Below, piece by piece: positions 25,956 through 34,252 of a stretch of DNA of 64,000 nt (the stretch's first letter is position 1; each line of letters opens with the position of its first letter). The position numbers and the translations under genes were made by a program. The stretch covers positions 186,001 through 250,000 of the forward strand of contig NZ_JAKIHL010000001.1 in assembly GCF_021608135.1 (NCBI RefSeq), read 5' to 3'. The notes under the pieces are model-generated. The model had not been told where the DNA came from, did not search any database, and saw nothing but the letters and a program-made list of their open reading frames with translations. The DNA is from Microaerobacter geothermalis. Lineage in GTDB: Bacteria > Bacillota > Bacilli > DSM-22679.

Positions 25956-25982
25956 AGTAATATTTTCCATGGAAGTATTACT
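25956..25982. promoter_or_regulatory. 27-bp near-perfect palindrome upstream of the cytochrome b operon
   Basis: AGTAATA and TATTACT half-sites flank a central CCATGG; only the inner spacers deviate from symmetry. It lies 40 bp upstream of the first gene's start codon, where a repressor or activator could act. It does not match the FNR, Rex, Fur, Zur or CcpA consensus sequences as I know them. Confidence 0.5.
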
Positions 25983-26144
25983 ATTTTAGGATAGTTATAT
26001 TTAATCAAAAAATTGTCATATTTTTATTCGTAATTTGTGACATGATTGTTACGGTATGATTAAAAGGGTTAAGAAAAGGTGGTTTTTTAAAATGATGCTT
26101 ACCATATAATTAAAATAATACTTAACACACAATGATATGAATAC
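25983..26144. other. AT-rich intergenic region, nothing recognised
   Basis: Together with the palindrome and the csaB terminator this makes a gap of about 300 bp. It should contain the cytochrome b operon promoter, but no clear -35/-10 pair stands out. Confidence 0.4.
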
Positions 26145-26184
26145 AAAAAACCTCCTTTCAGGATGACCTGAAGGAGGTAGTGTG
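26145..26184 (-). terminator. Terminator of csaB
   Basis: Minus strand: ACCTCCTTCAGG, four-base loop, CCTGAAAGGAGGT, then TTTTTT. A strong intrinsic terminator about 30 bp after the csaB stop. Confidence 0.9.
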
Positions 26185-26213
26185 GTCGTTGTTTTTATTT
26201 TATTCATCTGTTC

Positions 26214-27311
26214 TTAATTATCGGGCAAACAGCTTAATGCTAAAACTGAACTTTTTTCCGCCTCTTCCACGAGTCCTTTCATCTTTATCTGAACCAATTG
26301 TTTAAAAGCGGCAACGTCTTTCTGTATGTAGTGCATTGATTTCATTAAATCCTCGTAGGTAAGGGATTCGATATGCCCAGCCGTTTTCAATCCCAAGCGC
26401 TGGACAAAACGATCGATTTTCGGATCATAAGAAATGCTGATAAATGGAGTATTCATGACCGCAGACAAGATCACCGCATGCAATCTTAAACCAAGAACCA
26501 TATCCACATTTCCAATCATGCTCATAATCTCTTTGAAGTTCAGTTTCTCTTCAATGATTACGGATGGATGTTTCATAAAACTGGCGATTTTTTTTGATGG
26601 CTCTACATCGGAAGGATATTGCATGGGAATAAACACAATTTTCCAGCCTTTTTCGCCCATGTTATCGGCGAAACGGGCCACTTCTTTCTTGTACTTCTGC
26701 TGGTTCTTCCAATCACGGACTGAGATAGCTAATATTTGATCGGCTGCATCAATTTGATGCTGCTCTAATATTGATTTTCCAATGGAGAGATCTATCTCGT
26801 TCGGATTAATGGTTACCGCAGGGTCTGCGGTAACGTAAATCGGCACCTGATTTACCCCAAAAGAGCGAAAATCCTCTCCGGATTGGGCATCTCTGACGGT
26901 GATGACATCGATACGATTGACCACTTGCTTGATCAACCATTTGCTAAGGGGATGGGAAATTGGCCCCACTCCTTGGCCATAAAAAGCAACCGATTTTCTA
27001 AAAAGTTTAGCGAGCAAAATGATTCCAAGGTAATAAATGACACTGCGAGGACTGGTGGCATCCTGAAGGAGGCTACCTCCCCCCATGACTAACAATTGGC
27101 ATTCTTTTATTTGTTTTATGATTTCACTTACTTTCCATCGGTTATAGGATTTGATGCCAAACAGAGATGCAGTTTCATCAGGCTTATTTGATAGCACGGT
27201 AATTTCTGCATCAGGATGCTGTTTTTTTAGGGATGAAATGATTCCAAAAAGAACCGTGTCATCTCCAGTATTATCAAATCCGTAATAACCGGATATTAGA
27301 ATTTTTGCCAT
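26214..27311 (-). CDS. csaB: Polysaccharide pyruvyl transferase CsaB
   Basis: Start ATG 27311 (MAKILISGYYGFDNTGDD) after AGAAGG; 365 residues. The N-terminal motif GYYGFDNTGDD, MGGGSLLQDATSPRS and GQGVGPISHPLSKWLIK are characteristic of CsaB. The family adds a ketal pyruvyl group to secondary cell-wall polysaccharide, which then anchors S-layer proteins with SLH domains. Its presence suggests an S-layer. It is divergent from an LCP-family ligase that attaches such polymers to peptidoglycan, and lies near the glycan genes at 15.6-23.9 kb. Confidence 0.93.
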   Translation of the reverse strand: MAKILISGYYGFDNTGDDTVLFGIISSLKKQHPDAEITVLSNKPDETASLFGIKSYNRWKVSEIIKQIKECQLLVMGGGSLLQDATSPRSVIYYLGIILLAKLFRKSVAFYGQGVGPISHPLSKWLIKQVVNRIDVITVRDAQSGEDFRSFGVNQVPIYVTADPAVTINPNEIDLSIGKSILEQHQIDAADQILAISVRDWKNQQKYKKEVARFADNMGEKGWKIVFIPMQYPSDVEPSKKIASFMKHPSVIIEEKLNFKEIMSMIGNVDMVLGLRLHAVILSAVMNTPFISISYDPKIDRFVQRLGLKTAGHIESLTYEDLMKSMHYIQKDVAAFKQLVQIKMKGLVEEAEKSSVLALSCLPDN

Positions 27312-27454
27312 GTTAAGGTACCTTCTTTCCATACACAGTGCACACTTTAGTATAACAATTTCCTCAAACGAATGGAAATCCCTTTTTTTATTAGGGTATA
27401 ATGAGAAAGACTGACATTTGAAAAATACTTCGTTTTTTGTATGTAGGTGATCTA

Positions 27455-28420
27455 GTGAAAAAGTTTTTTTTATATATGGTAACTATTCTTATTCTTTCTT
27501 CCTTTTTTTTGGTGGGTTATGGGGCGTATCAATATAACACGCTGAACAATAGGTGGTATCAACCGTTAAATCCGCCTTCAGTTGAAGACCATGGGACAAC
27601 CGGAACCGACCATTCATCCGAACCTCAACCCGTCACTGAGAGGGAACCGATGGAACCGTTTACGATTTTAATGATGGGGGTGGATTCGAGGGGGGAGAAG
27701 AATTCTAGGTCAGACACCATCATGCTGGCTGCGGTTAATCCGGAAAAACAGAAGGTGCTTCTTTTTTCGTTGCCAAGGGATACCTATGTCAACATTCCGG
27801 GCTACGGGTATGAGAAACTAAATCATTCAATGTTTTTTGGAGGCCCGGGACTGGTAAAACAAACCGTTGAAAAATTTCTCGATATAAAGATCGATCATTA
27901 TGTCACAGTAGATTTTGAGGGGTTTCGTCTGGTCATTGATGAATTGGGAGGAATAGAAATCGACGTGGAAAAACGGATGAAATATATAGATCCAACCGAT
28001 GGGACCAATATCGACTTGCAGCCGGGGGAACAGATTTTGGACGGAAAAAATGCCTTGGACTATGCAAGATACAGATTGAGCAGCATCGGAGGTAATGACA
28101 GTGATTTTCAGCGGATGGAAAGACAGCAAAAAGTAATCAAAGCCATGATTGACAAAGGGACCCAGTTTACTTCGCTTTTCAAGGTTTTTTCCATTATGGA
28201 TATTATGGGGGATCATGTACGGACGGATTTGACACAAAAACAGATTTCCACCTTAATTACTAGATTTGCCGACTTTTCTTCCGATAAAATTGAAACCACT
28301 GACGTTCGCGGAGTTAGCCAGAGAATGCCATATACCGAAAACTTATCGTTATGGTTTTATGTGGTGGACGATGGGGAAAAGGCACGTTTAAAAGAAATGA
28401 TAGAGAAAGTTCTGAATTAA
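27455..28420 (+). CDS. LytR-CpsA-Psr (LCP) family wall-polymer ligase
   Basis: The start chosen is GTG 27455 after AGGTGAT; a TTG at 27437 would add six residues. 321 residues. One N-terminal membrane helix (about 4-24), a proline/threonine-rich linker and the extracellular LCP domain: ILMMGVDSRGEKNSRSDTI, LLFSLPRDTYVNIPGYGYEKLNH, LDYARYRLSSIGGNDSDFQRMERQQ. The Asp and Arg residues of the pyrophosphate-binding site are present. The family transfers teichoic acid or other glycans from undecaprenyl pyrophosphate to peptidoglycan. It is divergent from csaB. Confidence 0.93.
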   Translation: MKKFFLYMVTILILSSFFLVGYGAYQYNTLNNRWYQPLNPPSVEDHGTTGTDHSSEPQPVTEREPMEPFTILMMGVDSRGEKNSRSDTIMLAAVNPEKQKVLLFSLPRDTYVNIPGYGYEKLNHSMFFGGPGLVKQTVEKFLDIKIDHYVTVDFEGFRLVIDELGGIEIDVEKRMKYIDPTDGTNIDLQPGEQILDGKNALDYARYRLSSIGGNDSDFQRMERQQKVIKAMIDKGTQFTSLFKVFSIMDIMGDHVRTDLTQKQISTLITRFADFSSDKIETTDVRGVSQRMPYTENLSLWFYVVDDGEKARLKEMIEKVLN

Positions 28421-28479
28421 TCGGGGGTGCTAGTACTCCTCGAAATTAAAAAAATGAAAAAACCGGAAGGAGAAAGTTC

Positions 28480-28587
28480 ATGGATGATCCCATTTTTATA
28501 GCTTATAGAAACTTGTTTATTTTAGTCCTGCTTCCACTGGGAGCAATCCTAGGTTTGTTCTGGTTTATGGTAAGAAAGAAGAAATAA
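28480..28587 (+). CDS. 35-residue single-helix membrane protein
   Basis: The frame starts ATG at 28480 with a strong ribosome site AAGGAGAAA. The peptide begins MDDPIFIAYRNLFILV, has one hydrophobic helix (about 12-31) and ends in RKKK. It follows the LCP gene by 59 bp in the same direction. The good ribosome site and clean helix-plus-basic-tail layout argue for a real gene. The family is unknown; it resembles small oxidase or wall-enzyme accessory subunits only in general form. Confidence 0.6.
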   Translation: MDDPIFIAYRNLFILVLLPLGAILGLFWFMVRKKK

Positions 28588-28785
28588 CACGTGCAATTTA
28601 TACGGACAAATCTGAAAATAAGGCGTTTCCTGTATTGGTATTTTGTACCATAATTTTTGCTCGAAGTTAATTTTTTTTCTATATCACATTTTTGATTCGT
28701 TTATGAAAAAACGTTTCTCTGGACTAACTTACACTTTGTTACTTATCATGGATATGGGGGGAGTTTATTTATTTGGGAGGAGATT

Positions 28786-29682
28786 ATGGGGGAACAAGGG
28801 TTAAGGTTAAAGCAGGGACAAAAGGGTGCATGGATTAGTATAATCGCCTATATTATTTTATCGATCATTAAAGTTTCCATAGGAATTTGGGCTGCGTCAG
28901 AAGCATTGGTAGCTGACGGATTAAATAATACAACGGACATTATCAGTTCTATCGCCATTTTAGTAGGTTTAAGAATTGCCATCCGGCCGGCCGATCGGGA
29001 TCATCGTTACGGGCATTATAAGGCAGAAACGGTGGCTGCTATCATTGCAGCAAGCATTATGGCCCTTGTTGGATTAGATGTGATCTGGGGAGCATTCCGT
29101 TCCCTTTGGGATGAGGGTAAAATCGCCCCCCACCCCCTGGCGGGATGGGTAGCCATCGCATCATCAATCGTCATGTATTTTGTTTACCGTTATAACAAAC
29201 AATTGGCCCGTAAGGTGAAAAGCCAGGCGATCATGGCTGCGGCTTATGATAACCGTTCCGACGCCCTGGTCAGTTTGGGTGCAGCGGTTGGTATTTTTAG
29301 TTCAACTTTTGGTTGGTTCTGGTTGGATTCGCTTACCGCTTTAATCGTTGGGATTTTAATTGTCCATACCGCTTGGAGCATTGGATATCATGCATCTTTC
29401 TCCTTGACCGATGGATTTGATGAGGCCCGATTAAAGAGAATTAAAGACAAAATTAAATCCATTGAAGGGGTCAGAACGGTGGTTGATGTGAAAGGACGAT
29501 ATCATGGCAGTAGCGTGTATGTGGATGCAACCATTGAAGTGGACCATGAATTAACCGTAATGGAAAGTCATGAACTGACGGAAAATATTGAAGATGCATT
29601 AATCGGCTTTGATGATATCGAGTATGTCCATGTTCATGTAGAACCTTATTTATTGCCGAACGGAAAAACAGAAATGGGCTGA
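28786..29682 (+). CDS. Cation diffusion facilitator (CDF) metal exporter
   Basis: 298 residues, ATG after GGGAGGAG. About six membrane helices. Metal-site residues of the family are visible in DGLNNTTDII, HRYGHYKAETVAAI and DNRSDALVSLGAAVGIF, and a cytosolic ferredoxin-like C-terminal domain contains HGSSVYVDATIEVDHELTV and IEYVHVHVEPY. It exports a divalent metal (Zn, Mn, Fe or Co) in exchange for protons. The metal cannot be read from sequence, and no metal riboswitch precedes it. Confidence 0.93.
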   Translation: MGEQGLRLKQGQKGAWISIIAYIILSIIKVSIGIWAASEALVADGLNNTTDIISSIAILVGLRIAIRPADRDHRYGHYKAETVAAIIAASIMALVGLDVIWGAFRSLWDEGKIAPHPLAGWVAIASSIVMYFVYRYNKQLARKVKSQAIMAAAYDNRSDALVSLGAAVGIFSSTFGWFWLDSLTALIVGILIVHTAWSIGYHASFSLTDGFDEARLKRIKDKIKSIEGVRTVVDVKGRYHGSSVYVDATIEVDHELTVMESHELTENIEDALIGFDDIEYVHVHVEPYLLPNGKTEMG

Positions 29683-29817
29683 TACATGGGTGAAAATCCC
29701 ATGTTCGTCTTAAATAATACCATTTCATCCACGGTCCAGATCAACTCCCCGGCATGGGGAGTTTTTGCTTGTAACAGATATGTAATATTTTGCAAAAAAC
29801 AAAACTGTAAAAAAGGA

Positions 29818-29847
29818 TTGACATAGACAAGTACACTCTATTAGAAT
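29818..29847 (+). promoter_or_regulatory. SigA-type promoter of the first SAM riboswitch
   Basis: TTGACA at 29818-29823, 18-bp spacer, TAGAAT at 29842-29847. Confidence 0.75.
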
Positions 29848-29885
29848 CATATCTAAATTTACCACAATTTCATAATCTTTATTGC

Positions 29886-30055
29886 TTCTTATCCAGAGAG
29901 GTGGAGGGACTGGCCCGATGAAACCCGGCAACCTTCAAGCGTTACAACGTTTGAGATGGTGCCAATTCCTGCAGAAATGCAATTTCTGAGAGATAAGGGG
30001 AGGTGTCGGTTATTTGATTGCTTAACCCCCTTCTCGAAGGGGGTTTTCATTTTGA
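29886..30055 (+). ncRNA. SAM-I riboswitch (S-box) with terminator, upstream of an SSS symporter
   Basis: The S-box core reads CTTATCCAGAGAGGTGGAGG, GACTGGCCCGATGAAACC, CGGCAACC, GGTGCCAATTCCTGC and ends GAGATAAGG at about 29999, with CTTATC/GATAAG as P1. The terminator AACCCCCTT-CTCG-AAGGGGGTT with a T-rich tail is at 30023-30053. High SAM should end transcription before the symporter gene at 30163. Confidence 0.95.
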
Positions 30056-30162
30056 ACAAAAATATCTTAATTTTCGATTAGGTTACTCGTAACTGAAGAC
30101 TAAAGACAATAACGAGAAATTGATTATTCATTTAGATTGATGAGAAGAGGAGTGAAAGTCAG

Positions 30163-31779
30163 ATGACGAGTGTTGGTTATTGGTTTATTGGAATTGCACT
30201 AGCTTATACGGTTCTGTTAATTGCAGCGGGTCGTATTGCTAAAACGAGAGCGGTTGATGGGAATGGCTTCTTTGTTGGAGGGAGAAATTTCAGTACCCTT
30301 TTTGTAGCGGTATGCATCACCGGCCTTTTTTCCGGATCTTCTTATATAGCGATTCTGGAACTGGCGTATCTTAAAGGGGTTTCTGCCATATGGTATGGGG
30401 TAGCCGAGACAATTCAGGTCTTAATTATCGCTTTGGTTCTTGTTGCTCCTTTTCGAAAAAGAGCATTGGTCACCATTTCCGGTCTGCTTGGGGATCACTT
30501 TGGTGATAAAGTCAGGGGATTAGCCGGTCTTATTACTGGTTTAACGTTTCCCATGTGGTCTGTGGCAACAGCCCTAGCCTTTGCTTCAGCACTAAGTGTA
30601 TTTACCGGGATTTCCATTGTTTGGTCAGTGGCCTTAACGGCATTGCTTCTCCTTCTATATCTTCAATTTGGAGGAATGTGGTCCATTGGTTTTACCCAGC
30701 TAAGCAATGTTATCGTATTTTTTATCATGCTGGCAATTGGCGTATATGCCTTTTTCATCAACCCTGGCATCAACGGTTTAAAAGAATTATTTCAGCAAAG
30801 GCCGGAGCTTTTTGAACCTGCAACTGTGGGGATACAAACCATCGTAGCCTGGTTTGGTACCTTTATTTTAAATGTAATATTGGCTCAGGCCGCTTTTCAA
30901 ATGGCCCTTTCCTGCAAAACAGAAAGAGAAGGGCAGAGAGGACTAGTCATAGCTGCGATTATTGGAGTACCCCTTATCATAGGCGCAGTATTGTTCGGAT
31001 TAGCGGCTGCCTATGTGGTGCCCGGAGAAACGAAGGGACTTGTTGCTGTTCCCCTTTATCTCATGGAAACCTTGCCTGCACCTCTCGTTGCATTGTTTTT
31101 CCTTGGATTCTGGGCCGCGGCATTAAGTTGGGGAGCCCCCTGCCAGTTTTCTGGTGCAACCAGCCTTGGAAGGGATGTGGGAAAGGCGATTCGTCCTAAG
31201 GCGACAGAAACGGATTTGATTCGTTATACCAAATGGTCCTTGCTTCTTCTTACCTTACTAATGATTGTTTTCGCCGTATTAAGGCCTGAGCAGTCAGCAT
31301 GGTGGAATATCCTTGCATGGGTTGCTAGAAATTCTGCTACCTTTGCTCCTGTGATTGCGGCATTATTTTGGCCAATCGTGACCAGACGGGCCGTTTTGGC
31401 ATCCTTGTTTATGGGCTCATTTGCAGGACTATTATGGTATCACTTGGGAGGATGGGAAGTTTCTAGTTTCTATTTGAACACTCATCCGGTATGGATAGGG
31501 ATGATTGCCAATATTTTGACTCTGAGCCTTGTCACGTTAATAGAGACGGCGGGAGTAACGAGCTGGCAATGGAAGGGACCCTTTAAAAAAGCCGGGTATT
31601 TTGGACTTATTCTTTCAGGAAGTCTTGGGATCTATCTGGGGAATTCTTATGAAGTTCTTTATTCTTCCGGTCTCCTTGGTATGGTTCTTTTCTTTATCGT
31701 CGTGGGTATTTTTATCAGCCTGATCAGTTTTGTCAAACAAAAAGAGGTTGTGGCTGGGGTGTCGGTGCATCAGGCTTAA
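30163..31779 (+). CDS. Sodium:solute symporter (SSS) family transporter, SAM-riboswitch controlled
   Basis: 538 residues with about thirteen membrane helices; the ATG follows GAGGAG. SSS features include GFFVGGRNFSTLFVAVCITG, FSGSSYIAILELAYLKG, and a cytosolic loop between helices 1 and 2. Family members import sugars, proline, pantothenate or carboxylates with Na+. Control by a SAM riboswitch implies a substrate tied to methionine or sulfur metabolism, such as methionine or a precursor. That is inference from regulation, since characterised Gram-positive methionine importers are of other families (MetNPQ ABC, MetT, BcaP-like). Confidence 0.85.
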   Translation: MTSVGYWFIGIALAYTVLLIAAGRIAKTRAVDGNGFFVGGRNFSTLFVAVCITGLFSGSSYIAILELAYLKGVSAIWYGVAETIQVLIIALVLVAPFRKRALVTISGLLGDHFGDKVRGLAGLITGLTFPMWSVATALAFASALSVFTGISIVWSVALTALLLLLYLQFGGMWSIGFTQLSNVIVFFIMLAIGVYAFFINPGINGLKELFQQRPELFEPATVGIQTIVAWFGTFILNVILAQAAFQMALSCKTEREGQRGLVIAAIIGVPLIIGAVLFGLAAAYVVPGETKGLVAVPLYLMETLPAPLVALFFLGFWAAALSWGAPCQFSGATSLGRDVGKAIRPKATETDLIRYTKWSLLLLTLLMIVFAVLRPEQSAWWNILAWVARNSATFAPVIAALFWPIVTRRAVLASLFMGSFAGLLWYHLGGWEVSSFYLNTHPVWIGMIANILTLSLVTLIETAGVTSWQWKGPFKKAGYFGLILSGSLGIYLGNSYEVLYSSGLLGMVLFFIVVGIFISLISFVKQKEVVAGVSVHQA

Positions 31780-31864
31780 GATTGTTTGATGGATAATTGC
31801 TTCAAGAAACAGGTCAGTCTATGGATGGAATAAGAGAATTTGCTATGGGAAAGGAATGGGCAGA

Positions 31865-32365
31865 ATGACACAAACTTCAGTGAATAAAGACTTAAGAAAA
31901 ATAGAGGTCCAATCCGATTGGAAGGGAAAATTTCAAACAGAACATCAGGTGAGGGACTTTTCCTTTCTGGTAGATGAGCCGGAAAAAATAGGAGGAGATA
32001 ACCAGGCGCCTACTCCTTTGGAATATGTGATGGGTGCTTTTAACGGCTGCATCTTTGTCGTGATTGAAATGGTGGCAAAGGAGATTGGGTTTCGATTTGA
32101 TGATGTAAAAATATCCAGCACTGCCTGGGTGGACCGCCGCGGACTTTATGGGGTGGAAAATGTATCTCCTTACTACAAGGAAGTGTATAATTCTATTGTT
32201 TTTTACACGTCTGAATCACCGGAGCGACTTGAACAACTGAAGAAAACCGTAAAAAAAAGGTGTCCACTGTATAATTTGATCAAAGATACCGGAATTCCGG
32301 TAAATTTGGACTGGAAAATCGAACGTTTTTCTATTGACGATAGTTCATGCTCTAGTCTAAAGTAG
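31865..32365 (+). CDS. OsmC-family protein
   Basis: The start chosen is ATG 31865 (MTQTSVNKD), about ten bases after GGGAAAGG; 166 residues. The OsmC/Ohr fold is recognised by the two redox cysteines, Cys62 in AFNGCIFVVIEMVAKEIG and Cys133 in KKRCPLYNLI. Relatives reduce organic hydroperoxides; many have unknown substrates. It follows the SAM-controlled symporter by 85 bp without a clear terminator, so the two may share the riboswitch, perhaps linking sulfur-compound uptake to a thiol- or peroxide-handling step. That link is inference. Confidence 0.88.
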   Translation: MTQTSVNKDLRKIEVQSDWKGKFQTEHQVRDFSFLVDEPEKIGGDNQAPTPLEYVMGAFNGCIFVVIEMVAKEIGFRFDDVKISSTAWVDRRGLYGVENVSPYYKEVYNSIVFYTSESPERLEQLKKTVKKRCPLYNLIKDTGIPVNLDWKIERFSIDDSSCSSLK

Positions 32366-32454
32366 ACTTAGTGCCACTTATTTTTCACTTCAAGAAGTAA
32401 GAGTTTTAGTGGTGGTTAGCCATCGGACATCATTCAACTGAATATTTTTGTTCA

Positions 32455-32627
32455 GACCACTAGGGGAGCTCTGACAGAGCTGAGAGGAGACTGCTTCGAC
32501 CCTTGGAACCTGATCTGGATCACACCAGCGTAGGGAAGTGGAAGTGCAGATGAATATTGTCAAGACTCTTATTGATCATCATTCAAGATGATATGCCATC
32601 CCACTTTCGGGATGGTTTTTTAATTTT
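32455..32627 (+). ncRNA. TPP riboswitch (THI-box) with terminator, upstream of thiD
   Basis: Core words GGGGAGCT, CTGACAGAGCTGAGAGGAG, CCCTTGGAACCTGATCTGG and CACCAGCGTAGGGAAGTGG span 32455-32541; CCACT/AGTGG form P1. The terminator CCATCCC-ACTTTC-GGGATGG followed by TTTTTT is at 32594-32627. Thiamine pyrophosphate should stop transcription before thiD. Confidence 0.95.
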
Positions 32628-32660
32628 TAAGAAATCAGTTCAGAAAGGAGGATTCAAGAA

Positions 32661-33470
32661 ATGGCGACGGTTTATAAAGCCTTGACGATTGCCGGGTCAG
32701 ATAGCGGAGGAGGAGCAGGAATCCAGGCCGATCTTAAAACATTCCAGGAGTTGGGGGTATATGGAATGACTGCGATTACCGCAGTGACGGCCCAAAACAC
32801 CCTGGGTGTGCAAGGGATATATCCCCTTCCGGTTGAAGGGATTATCCAACAAATTGAATCTGTCGGATCAGATTTAGGGGCTGATGCTGTAAAAACCGGG
32901 ATGCTGTTTAACAGAGAAATCATTCAGGGAGTAGCCGAACAAGTAAAAAAATTCCGATGGAAAAACCTTGTGGTTGACCCAGTGATGATTGCCAAGGGAG
33001 GGGCCTCCCTTCTTCAGGAAGAGGCTGTAGAAGCTCTAAGAAGGGATCTGATTCCTTTGGCGAAGATCGTCACTCCAAATATTCCGGAGGCAGAAGTTCT
33101 GACGGGAATGTCCATTCGTACGATGGACGACAGGAAAGAAGTGGCAAAAAAAATTGTTTTATGGGGTGCTAAATCGGTAGTGATTAAGGGCGGCCATGAA
33201 GAAGGAGAAAAGGTACTAGACTTGATCTATGATGGAACCCAATTTACACAACTGGAATATCAGAGAGTGGATACAAGGCATACCCATGGTACCGGATGCA
33301 CCTTTTCTGCTGCGATTACCGCTCAATTAGCTAAAGGAGAAAACATAAATAATGCCGTGAAAAAGGCAAAAGAATTTATCCATGCGGCAATCGAAGATGG
33401 GCTTGGCATTGGAGGAGGACATGGACCTACCAACCATTGGGCTTACCGCAAAAAAAGAGACGAATATTAA
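32661..33470 (+). CDS. thiD: Hydroxymethylpyrimidine / phosphomethylpyrimidine kinase
   Basis: 269 residues, ATG after AAAGGAGG. Ribokinase-fold motifs [43 protein letters not shown]-like [11 protein letters not shown] and the anion-hole [12 protein letters not shown] are present. The enzyme phosphorylates HMP and HMP-P for thiamine synthesis or salvage. It lies directly downstream of the TPP riboswitch and 40 bp before thiE. No thiM or thiC is in the window. Confidence 0.96.
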   Translation: MATVYKALTIAGSDSGGGAGIQADLKTFQELGVYGMTAITAVTAQNTLGVQGIYPLPVEGIIQQIESVGSDLGADAVKTGMLFNREIIQGVAEQVKKFRWKNLVVDPVMIAKGGASLLQEEAVEALRRDLIPLAKIVTPNIPEAEVLTGMSIRTMDDRKEVAKKIVLWGAKSVVIKGGHEEGEKVLDLIYDGTQFTQLEYQRVDTRHTHGTGCTFSAAITAQLAKGENINNAVKKAKEFIHAAIEDGLGIGGGHGPTNHWAYRKKRDEY

Positions 33471-33510
33471 AATCAATCGTCAAAAGTATGGACATTGGGA
33501 GATGGAAAAG

Positions 33511-34134
33511 ATGAAAGATTTACTAAAAGTATACCTCGTGATGGGAAGTGTCAATTGTATCAATTCTCCTGAGAAGGTTCTGTTGGAAGCTATTGAGGGT
33601 GGGATTACGCTTTTTCAATATAGGGAAAAGGGAAGTGGTGCCCTGGAAGGAATAGAAAAATATCGTTTGGGTAAAAGACTGCAGCAGATCTGCAAAAAAG
33701 CAGGGATTCCTTTTATCGTCAATGATGATGTGGAGTTGGCCTTATTACTTGATGCGGATGGGGTTCATATTGGACAGGATGATGGGTCTGTAGAGAAAGT
33801 TCGGATGAAGATTGGCAGCAAAATATTAGGGGTCTCTGCTCACAATTTAGAAGAGGCAAAAGAAGCCGTTAGCTATGGCGCAGACTATCTGGGAGTAGGC
33901 CCTATGTACACGACCAAAACAAAAGAAGATGCAAAAGAGGTACAGGGCCCTCAAGGGATTCGTTTCTTAAGGGAGAACGGAATAGACATTCCTATCGTTG
34001 GAATCGGCGGGATTACCGCGGACAATGCTAAAGAAGTGATCCAGGCAGGGGCGGATGGGATAGCGGTTATATCTGCGATTACACAAAATTCTTCACCTAG
34101 AAAAGGGGTAGAACAATTAAGAGAGCGTGTTTAA
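33511..34134 (+). CDS. thiE: Thiamine-phosphate synthase
   Basis: The start chosen is ATG 33511 ([16 protein letters not shown]), nine bases after GGGAG; 207 residues, the normal size. TIM-barrel motifs [54 protein letters not shown] and [11 protein letters not shown] match ThiE. It joins HMP-PP and the thiazole phosphate to form thiamine phosphate. It belongs to the TPP-riboswitch operon with thiD. Confidence 0.95.
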   Translation: MKDLLKVYLVMGSVNCINSPEKVLLEAIEGGITLFQYREKGSGALEGIEKYRLGKRLQQICKKAGIPFIVNDDVELALLLDADGVHIGQDDGSVEKVRMKIGSKILGVSAHNLEEAKEAVSYGADYLGVGPMYTTKTKEDAKEVQGPQGIRFLRENGIDIPIVGIGGITADNAKEVIQAGADGIAVISAITQNSSPRKGVEQLRERV

Positions 34135-34159
34135 TTATTGTCGTTTCAATCAATCGCCA

Positions 34160-34192
34160 GCTTCGTTTGAGTTGGTTTTTTTCTTCCTGGAT
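34160..34192 (+). terminator. Probable terminator of thiDE
   Basis: A short stem CCAGCT / AGTTGG followed by TTTTTTT; one G-T pair makes it modest. Confidence 0.5.
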
Positions 34193-34252
34193 TTGTCAAT
34201 AATGAATGGGTATGAAGGCTTATAAATTTTCATTTTATTGGAGGTACCGTTC

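Noticed and set aside
26041-26064. TTTGTGACATGATTGTTACG as an FNR site for the cytochrome b operon
   Set aside because: The second half-site does not match TCACA and the spacing is wrong.
28627-28660. TTGGTA...TACCATAATTTTTG as a terminator before the CDF gene
   Set aside because: The stem is only five to six pairs with AT ends and the T-run is short.
34208-34245. SigmaF/G-type promoter (GTATG, 16 bases, CATTTTA) directly before spoVAF
   Set aside because: The -10 fits CATNNTA, but the start point would fall on the ribosome site itself, and the region is so AT-rich that a chance match is likely. Mentioned only as a possibility.
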